Shown one piece after another: positions 58,747 to 64,000 of a stretch of 64,000 nt of DNA; position 1 is the stretch's first letter; each line of letters opens with the position of its first letter. The DNA is from Streptomyces sp. NBC_01275 (lineage in GTDB: Bacteria; Actinomycetota; Actinomycetes; Streptomycetales; Streptomycetaceae), in assembly GCF_026340655.1 (NCBI RefSeq), contig NZ_JAPEOZ010000001.1:4650001-4714000 (forward strand). Direction: 5' to 3'. A model generated the notes under the pieces. The model was not told the DNA's origin. It made no database searches and saw only the letters and a program-made list of their open reading frames with translations. The translations under genes were made by a program, and so were the position numbers.

Positions 58747-59148
58747 GCCCCCGCCCGGGCTCCCCCTTCTCCCCTCGCCTCACCCCACCCGACCCCGCCT
58801 CGCCTGACCCCGCCTCGCCCGACCCCGCACCCCAAGCCCGCCCCAAATCCATCCCAAGTGCGCCCGCCCCACCCCAAGCACACTTATAGGAAGTCACAGA
58901 AGTCTCAGAAGTCCCATCCACACCTCTTGACCACAACAGCACACCTGAACCATCCTCCACTCTCAGCCATACCGAAGAAATCAAGCCACGCGATCACACT
59001 CGATCACAGTCCCCTCACAGGGAGTGCTCCGGCGCGTTCGGTCCGTATTCGATCGTTGCGAATGCGTCGCCGGACATGGATTGGCCGGTTTCCGGTACAG
59101 GCCAATGGGGCATTCACACCGTGGCGTGGGGCGAAGGAGGTCTCGGGG
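58747..59148. other. Intergenic region with a short tandem repeat
   Basis: The 58775-58840 stretch contains about three copies of CCTGACCCCGCCTCG. The rest includes an open frame leading into the RsbW-like gene, whose translation more likely begins at 59149. From about 58860 to 59000 the base composition is less GC-rich, consistent with a promoter region. Confidence 0.45.
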
Positions 59149-59700
59149 GTGGCGTTGGTGGTGGCACAGGAGGTGCCCGCGTCGTCGAGCATGGCCGTAC
59201 CCCATGGCCCTGCGGGCGTGGGCAAGGCGAGACACCGTATGCGGGATCAGCTGCGCAGCGGTGGGGTCTCGGAAGCGGTCATCGACGATGCCGTACTCAT
59301 CCTTTCCGAACTTTTGAGCAATGCCTGCAAACACGGCAGGCCGCTGGGCGACGCCCTGGCCGGGGACGGCGACGTCCTGGCCGCGTGGCGCGTCGACCCG
59401 GGCGGCCGGCTGGTCGTCGAGGTGACCGACGGCGGCGGACCGACCCGCCCGTCCCCGGCCACCCCTTCCGTCACGGCGCACGGCGGCCGCGGGCTCAACA
59501 TCATCACGGCGCTGGCCGACGACTGGGGCGTCCGGGACGACGCCCGCGGCGAGGTCACGGTGTGGGTCCTGGTCCACGCGGACGTGTACGACCCGGACGC
59601 CGGCTGTCGGCGCGACGACTTCGCCTCCCGGGTCACGGCCCCGTCGGTGTCGTCGATCCCCGGGCTGGACTTCGCGGACGCGTTCGACGACATGGACTGA
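59149..59700 (+). CDS. RsbW-like ATP-binding protein (anti-sigma/serine kinase fold)
   Basis: The 183-residue GHKL ATPase has the N box in AVLILSELLSNACKHGRP, a G1-like VTDGGGPTRP and the G2-like TAHGGRGLNIITALADDWGV. RsbW-type proteins bind and inhibit SigB/SigF-family sigma factors or phosphorylate their antagonists; two such sigma genes lie at 14472 and 15623, though a link is only a guess. The start is set at a GTG 7 bases after a perfect AAGGAGGT. The same frame stays open for 97 codons upstream, so a longer form starting at an ATG at 59062 is possible. Confidence 0.85.
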   Translation: MALVVAQEVPASSSMAVPHGPAGVGKARHRMRDQLRSGGVSEAVIDDAVLILSELLSNACKHGRPLGDALAGDGDVLAAWRVDPGGRLVVEVTDGGGPTRPSPATPSVTAHGGRGLNIITALADDWGVRDDARGEVTVWVLVHADVYDPDAGCRRDDFASRVTAPSVSSIPGLDFADAFDDMD

Positions 59701-59939
59701 CGCGTTCGACGACTGCGAGTGACACGTTCGACGACCACGCCGGAAGCGTCCGACGACCAGGGCCGGACCAGGCCCGTCCGGCCGCTCATGTCGCAACAAC
59801 GCGTCGGCGGGGCCGGACCCCCGGACGGTGTACGCGGGTTGTCCACAAGGCTGTGCGTTGTCCACAGGTTCCCGTGACGGAGCGTGCGAACGGCTAGGCT
59901 CCCGCCGTACCAGACGAGCCGTACCCGGGAGACACCCAG

Positions 59940-60905
59940 ATGGCCAAGAAGCGCCCCCAGACGAAGGCCAAGCGGCCGCAGCTCACCGACGCCGAGATCC
60001 CGGTCGTCGGCGCGCGTGAGCCCTGCCCGTGCGGCAGCGGCCGCCGGTACAAGGCCTGTCACGGCCGGGCCGCCGCGCACGCCGTGACCGAGCTGGTGCA
60101 GCGTCCCTTCGACGGTCTGCCGGGCGAGTGCGACTGGGTGGCGCTGCGTGAGCTGGTGCCGGCCGCGACGGTCGGGCTGACGCTGAAGGACGGCCTGCCC
60201 GAGGGCGTCCCGTCGGTCACCCTCGCCACGGTCCTGCCGATGGCCTGGCCCGCCCTGCGCCGCGACGACGGCTCGGTCCTGCTCGGCCTGCAGAACGACA
60301 CGCCGTCGGGCGACATCAGCCGCGACCTGGCCGACACCCTGCAGCGGGCCCTTGCGGCCGATCCGGGCACTCCGGTGCAGGCCCGCCGCGCGCCGGCCGA
60401 CGGTCCGCGGATGCAGGATCTGCTCGATCCCGAAGGCGTGTTCGAGCCAGTTGTGCACAGCGGCTTCGAGTTCTGGGTGCCGGACTCGGAGAACACCGCG
60501 CCGGAGGTGGCCGCCTCCCTGGAGCGGGCCAACGCGGCGGCGATCCCGACCGTGAAGCTGACGGGTGTGGACGCCGCGTACTGGTGCGAGACGCCGGACA
60601 AGAACCATCTGCGCTGGGTCATGCCGCATCCGGAGGAGCAGCTTCTGGACGCGCTCGCGCGGCTGCACGCGGCGGGCCGTTCGAGCCTCGGCGAGGGCAC
60701 GCGTCTGGTGGGCTCCTTCCGGGCGCACGGCCTGACAGTGCCGGTCTGGGACCTGCCGAGCGGGGTCTCGGCGGAGGACGTGGAGAAGCCGGCCGCCGAG
60801 TTCGCCGAGCGCCTCGCCACCGCTCTGGCCTCGGACGAACCGCTCACCGCGGACGAGCGCCGGGCACGCGGCGGCCTGACCAACCGACAGGTGACGCTCA
60901 GCTGA
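59940..60905 (+). CDS. DUF5926 family protein with SEC-C zinc motif
   Basis: The 321-residue protein has a basic start (AKKRPQTKAKRPQLTD), then a SEC-C zinc-binding motif PCPCGSGRRYKACHG near residues 29-43, and a long domain with LQNDTPSGDISRDLADTLQRAL and a C-terminal VPVWDLPSGVSAEDVEKPAAEF. It is a widespread actinobacterial protein (DUF5926), possibly associated with ribosomes or chaperones through the SEC-C motif, but not proven. GGGAG precedes the ATG. Confidence 0.85.
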   Translation: MAKKRPQTKAKRPQLTDAEIPVVGAREPCPCGSGRRYKACHGRAAAHAVTELVQRPFDGLPGECDWVALRELVPAATVGLTLKDGLPEGVPSVTLATVLPMAWPALRRDDGSVLLGLQNDTPSGDISRDLADTLQRALAADPGTPVQARRAPADGPRMQDLLDPEGVFEPVVHSGFEFWVPDSENTAPEVAASLERANAAAIPTVKLTGVDAAYWCETPDKNHLRWVMPHPEEQLLDALARLHAAGRSSLGEGTRLVGSFRAHGLTVPVWDLPSGVSAEDVEKPAAEFAERLATALASDEPLTADERRARGGLTNRQVTLS

Positions 60906-61053
60906 CAAGCGGTGCCGGAACCCGGCCGTGCTGACCGACCAGTCAGCACGGTCGGCTCCGGCGGAAGCCGTGACTCCGATCACAACTCCCGCCCGCACAA
61001 GGCGAGTCGAAGCCAGAAGCGCCGATCCGCCGGTGTCCGGAAAGCCGACGAAG

Positions 61054-61148
61054 ACAAGAGATCGAATTTGCTTAGCGCCGATCTCTTGTTACGGTTCCCA
61101 TATCCCGGTTGCTGGTGCATCCCCCGTCGCCAGCAACCGGGTCTTTCT
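61054..61148 (+). terminator. Two consecutive perfect hairpins after the DUF5926 gene
   Basis: The first (61054-61089) is ACAAGAGATCG / CGATCTCTTGT with a 14-base loop. The second (61104-61141) is CCCGGTTGCTGG / CCAGCAACCGGG with a 14-base loop, followed by TCTTTCTCT. The second looks like a terminator for either strand. The first is locally AT-richer than its surroundings and could belong to a small RNA. They lie 150 bp past the gene. Confidence 0.7.
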
Positions 61149-61183
61149 CTGCCCGGCCGACGTCGACACGGCGAGGCGGTACG

Positions 61184-61909
61184 TCAACTCCCGCCGTCTG
61201 TCGCGGAGTTGACTCCCGAGGTGCTCCCCGAGTTGCTCTCGGAGTTGCTTCCGGAGCGCAGCAGCAGCGGCCCGTCGCCCGCCGTCCCCGCAGACGCGGA
61301 GAACTCGGCCACGGCCGTGTACGCGTCCAGCTCGCCCCGGGTCCGCCCACGCGGCGTCTCGCAGGACTCGGGCTCGTCCTCGGCGCCCACCGCGCAGCGC
61401 ACCTGCACCGTGCGGCCCGCAGGCCCCATGAGGCTCAGAAAGGCGTCCAGGGCGCGTCCGGTGGCGTTGCGGTAGTAGGTACGCGCCCAGGTGTCCTCGC
61501 CCTGCGTCAGCACGCACGTCTGCGCCTCCGCGCCCTCGGGCGAGGTGAGCTCGGGACCGCAGCGGGCGGCGGTGGCCAGGCCCAGGCCGAGGAGCAGCGG
61601 GGAACGGGAGGGCGCGGCGGGGGGCGCCTTGGGATCCGTACCGCCACCGGAATCCGTACGACCCCTGGCAGGCGTACGGCCCCTGGCGTCCGTGCTGTGC
61701 CCGACGTCCGTACCGTGCCCGACGCCTGCGTCTGAGCCCGCGCGTGGGCCTGGGCCCGCGCCGTCGGCAGCGGACGGTGGCCTCGCCGCGGCCGGGAGGG
61801 CGGCGGCGGATCGTGCTTCGTCACCCGCCGGCCCCGCGGACGCCATGGCCAGGGGCAGCGCGATCGCGCATGCCACGGCGCCCCCGAGGGCGAGGAGACG
61901 AAGGTTCAT
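61184..61909 (-). CDS. Secreted hypothetical protein
   Basis: The 241-residue product has a signal peptide (NLRLLALGGAVACAIALPLA, then MASAG), a long Ala/Pro/Gly/Asp-rich linker with repeated GHGTDVGHSTDARGR-like pieces, and a C-terminal domain with four cysteines (ARCGPELTSPEGAEAQTCVL, VQVRCAVGAEDEPESCETP). The extreme end is a Ser/Gly/Asn repeat. No family is recognised. The start is the only one that gives a signal peptide, but its ribosome site is poor. It converges on the DUF5926 gene. Confidence 0.65.
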   Translation of the reverse strand: MNLRLLALGGAVACAIALPLAMASAGPAGDEARSAAALPAAARPPSAADGAGPGPRAGSDAGVGHGTDVGHSTDARGRTPARGRTDSGGGTDPKAPPAAPSRSPLLLGLGLATAARCGPELTSPEGAEAQTCVLTQGEDTWARTYYRNATGRALDAFLSLMGPAGRTVQVRCAVGAEDEPESCETPRGRTRGELDAYTAVAEFSASAGTAGDGPLLLRSGSNSESNSGSTSGVNSATDGGS

Positions 61910-61965
61910 ACAGCGGAAGATAAAGGGCGAACGCGGGCGTCCCGTCCGGCGCGCGCCCGACACCC

Positions 61966-62631
61966 CTACAACTCGGGGGCGCTCACACCCGTACGAGTGA
62001 GGGCGTCGACGACGGCGTCCACGACGGCCTCGACGTCGGGCACCCAGGGAGAGGCGGAGCCGGGCAGCGGGGCGCGCTCCCAGCGGATGTCGCCGCGGCC
62101 GGTCTCGGAGGGCGGCAGGGCGATGTAGCCGCCCTCGCCGTGGAAGCGGAGGGAGCCGGGGACGAAGTCCTTGGCGTAGAGCAGTTCGCCGAGCTGCTCC
62201 ATGGAGTAGGGCCGGACGAGGATCGACCAGCGGGTGGGCGAGGCGACGACCGGGCCGAGCCGCATGCCCTGGCGGTCGAGCGCCGCGAGGGCGCGCGAGG
62301 CCGCGAGGGCGGGCAGGCTGACCGCGCAGGGGGCCGGGCCCCCGGTCGCCAGGATGATCGGTGCGGCCGGCCTGTTGCCCCACCACCAGCGCACCATGCG
62401 CGCGTCGGCGGTGGCCGCGAGGAGGCCGGGGTCGAAGGGATGAGCGCCTGGCACCGTGCACTCCGGGTCGGGGCAGCCGCAGCGGTTGTTCGCCTGCGGG
62501 TCCGCTGTCACGCCCGGGAGTACGGGCCACTGCCATTCCGTCGCGAAGGTAAGGGCCGCGTCGATCAGTTCAGGCCCCCCGTCGCTGCGCTGGGACAGGA
62601 GCCTGCGTCGCTTTCCGAGGATCTCGCGCAT
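61966..62631 (-). CDS. Prim-Pol-like protein lacking the catalytic acidic residues
   Basis: The 221-residue protein opens ALTFATEWQWPVLPGVTADP and carries CGCPDPECTVPGAHPFDPG (zinc-binding-like cysteines and the HP loop), WWWGNRPAAPIILATGG and later SGRF-like GSLRFHGEGGYIALPPS, all as in bifunctional primase/polymerase domains. However, where the family has its acidic metal pair (the DxD seen as VDLD in the paralogue at 52157) this one reads PCAVSLPALAASRAL, with no acid. It is widespread in Streptomyces as I recall, and probably binds nucleic acid or nucleotide without polymerising. Confidence 0.8.
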   Translation of the reverse strand: MREILGKRRRLLSQRSDGGPELIDAALTFATEWQWPVLPGVTADPQANNRCGCPDPECTVPGAHPFDPGLLAATADARMVRWWWGNRPAAPIILATGGPAPCAVSLPALAASRALAALDRQGMRLGPVVASPTRWSILVRPYSMEQLGELLYAKDFVPGSLRFHGEGGYIALPPSETGRGDIRWERAPLPGSASPWVPDVEAVVDAVVDALTRTGVSAPEL

Positions 62632-63106
62632 GAGCGCTCGTTCCTTTCCGTTGCACCGCTGGCAACACCGTGGGCCACATCACACCATGTGTCGATCACT
62701 TCACTGTGCGTACCTGTTGGCGCATCACACCCCTGTCCGAGACAAGGGGAACCCCTGAGGGTCGAGCGGTGGCTGCCTTCGCGGCCGCTCCGTCCGACTT
62801 GCATCCATCAAATGCCTGGGCGTGGCGTGGGGTGGCGAAGTCTGGCGTTTTGCCGTCGCGCGTATTTCTCTCCGCCTCCGCCACGGGAGGATGGGGCACG
62901 GTCGTCGGTGGCTAGGACGCCCGGACCGGTCACCAGGTTCCGGGTGTCTCCCAAGACCCCTGGCTCTTACCGAGTGCCCTTACCGAGTACGTACCCATCA
63001 CGACCGCTGTGACGCTCCGTCGAGCAAGCCCAGTCGACCGCAATCACCCGTTACCCGAGGCAGTTTTAAGCCAACTTTGCTTTTTCGCAAGGGAGCCGGA
63101 ACAAGC
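62632..63106. other. Intergenic region upstream of the GAF protein gene
   Basis: In this 475-bp stretch, two copies of CTTACCGAGT stand 15 bp apart (62967 and 62982). TGCTTTTTCGCAAGGGAG lies just before the GAF gene. No gene with local codon bias is seen. Confidence 0.45.
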
Positions 63107-64000
63107 GTGTGTGATTCTCACAAAGACCCCATGGACACCAGCAATCCCAGCAGGACAATGCTGGACATCCCCTCACGAGTGCGTGTACATGTGGAGACAC
63201 CGCTAGCGGCGCAGAATGACATGGGGGTTTGCGATGCTTTTGAGCAATACGCTCCGGTCCGAGAGCCGGACGACATGAACGCCCCTCACCCTCCGAAAGT
63301 GGCTGGAATCGATTCAACGGTTCCCTCGCCCGCACACACTGTCGCGCCCGCGCCCGCCGCCCCGGGCACCCCGACGGTCCCCGCGGCTCCTGTGGCCTCC
63401 TCCGTCTCCTCCGGCCCGGGAGCCGTCCTGACGGACCGCCTCGCCGGCTGGGTCTCGGACCTCACGACCCTCCACGAACTCACCGAACGACTGGCCCGCA
63501 CGGACGCACTCCCGGACGCCCTGACGGAGCTGCTGCGCGCCGGAGCCGCCCTGGTGGGAGCCCGGCGCGGCCTCATCGTCCTGGAGCCCGCCGACGGACT
63601 CGGCCCGGACACCACGATCGGTCTGGGCCTCGGCCGCGCCGACCTCGGCCACATCGAGACCGTGCCCCGCAGCGCCCTGTCCTACGGCCGGATCCTGGAC
63701 GGGCTGCCCGGCGGCGAGGGCGAGATCGCCGAGCCCGACCTGCTCGCCGGGGACGGCCTGGACCCCCGCCACCGCGAGGTGGCCGCCCGCCTCGGTTACG
63801 CCGCCAGCTACGCGCTGCCTCTCGTCACGGAAGCGTCCGGGCCGGACGACTCGTACGGCTCCGCCGGGTCTGACGGCTCGGTCGGCTCGGTCGGCTCCGA
63901 GGCCTCGGATCGCCCGGGCCGCTCGGGCCGCTCGGGGTCGACGGGCGCGGCAGGCATGGCCGGCGTCGTCGGTATGGCGGGTGCGGTCGGTATGGCGGGT
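63107..64000 (+). CDS. GAF domain regulatory protein (partial, runs off the right edge)
   Basis: The open frame runs from a GTG at 63107 (AAGGGAG upstream, 11-base spacing) to the window end; in-frame ATGs at 63131, 63221 and 63275 are alternatives. A conserved-looking N-terminal extension (SRTMLDIPSRVRVHVETPLA, CDAFEQYAPVREPDDMNAPH) precedes an Ala/Pro linker and a GAF domain (LTTLHELTERLARTDALPDALTELLRAGAALVGARRGLIVLEP). Within the domain there is a Gly/Ser repeat insertion near 63845-63930. GAF proteins of this kind in Streptomyces often end in PP2C phosphatase or ANTAR domains, which would lie outside the window. Confidence 0.75.
   Translation, partial: MCDSHKDPMDTSNPSRTMLDIPSRVRVHVETPLAAQNDMGVCDAFEQYAPVREPDDMNAPHPPKVAGIDSTVPSPAHTVAPAPAAPGTPTVPAAPVASSVSSGPGAVLTDRLAGWVSDLTTLHELTERLARTDALPDALTELLRAGAALVGARRGLIVLEPADGLGPDTTIGLGLGRADLGHIETVPRSALSYGRILDGLPGGEGEIAEPDLLAGDGLDPRHREVAARLGYAASYALPLVTEASGPDDSYGSAGSDGSVGSVGSEASDRPGRSGRSGSTGAAGMAGVVGMAGAVGMAG

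Overview
The window is a piece of a Streptomyces chromosome. Support comes from the very high GC content, the strong third-position GC bias of every convincing gene, many GTG starts, several apparently leaderless genes (a TANNNT-like -10 box 6-10 bases before the start), developmental sigma factors of the SigF/SigN type, an F420-dependent PPOX enzyme, a subtilisin inhibitor and an amyloid-like secreted protein. From memory, the order upp, small ORF, tadA-associated gene, tadA, tRNA-Ser, sigF, sigN, marR, MFS resembles the S. coelicolor SCO4041-SCO4031 region. That resemblance was not checked against a database.

Region by region. 1-7.3 kb: a copper-handling CopC/CopD protein, then a tightly overlapping minus-strand operon (penicillin-acylase-like Ntn hydrolase, siderophore-type acyltransferase, cupin, SDR). 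It faces a siderophore-interacting reductase across an iron box, and a HhH DNA glycosylase follows. 7.4-17.1 kb: conserved housekeeping and developmental genes (HerA-like ATPase, LytR_C protein, upp, tadA, tRNA-Ser(CGA), Dabb protein, sigF, sigN). 17.3-24.3 kb: two drug-efflux units, a MarR-MFS unit whose transporter carries three extra beta-sandwich domains, and a TetR-MFS unit. 24.4-30.5 kb: a co-transcribed response regulator, histidine kinase, GT2-GtrA protein and GT39 mannosyltransferase. 30.8-36.1 kb: small, poorly characterised genes, including a MarR repressor with a clear operator, a frameshifted gene, two tail-to-tail relatives of one unnamed family, DUF6000 and a secreted protein.

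36.2-40.1 kb is the clearest accessory island. It holds an IS5-like transposase relic swollen by microsatellites, a 21-bp copy of the tRNA-Arg T-arm, a few lower-GC genes (including a DUF2637/SpdB-like membrane protein), and a tyrosine integrase missing its catalytic end, which lies against tRNA-Arg(ACG). I read it as the relic of an actinomycete integrative element.

40.3-64 kb: tRNA-Ser(GCT), a subtilisin inhibitor with a repeat-expanded N-terminus, a 1,467-residue hybrid PAS/pseudo-kinase/receiver protein with a long linker full of GRRR motifs, an acyl-CoA ligase under a perfect palindrome, an ECF sigma factor, and an operon matching the mycobacterial cholesterol side-chain genes chsH2-chsH1-ltp2. 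Then come a curlin-like secreted protein, two Prim-Pol proteins (one apparently catalytically dead), a CMD/AhpD protein, tRNA-Ser(TGA), a GNAT enzyme, an HtrA protease, a GDPD, an RsbW-like kinase, a SEC-C protein, a secreted protein, and the start of a GAF protein cut by the window edge.

A recurring theme is in-frame tandem repeats with periods of 9, 15 or 24 bp inside coding sequence (HerA-like ATPase, subtilisin inhibitor, Prim-Pol, PAS hybrid, transposase relic). No CRISPR array, rRNA, prophage structural module or biosynthetic megasynthase is present.
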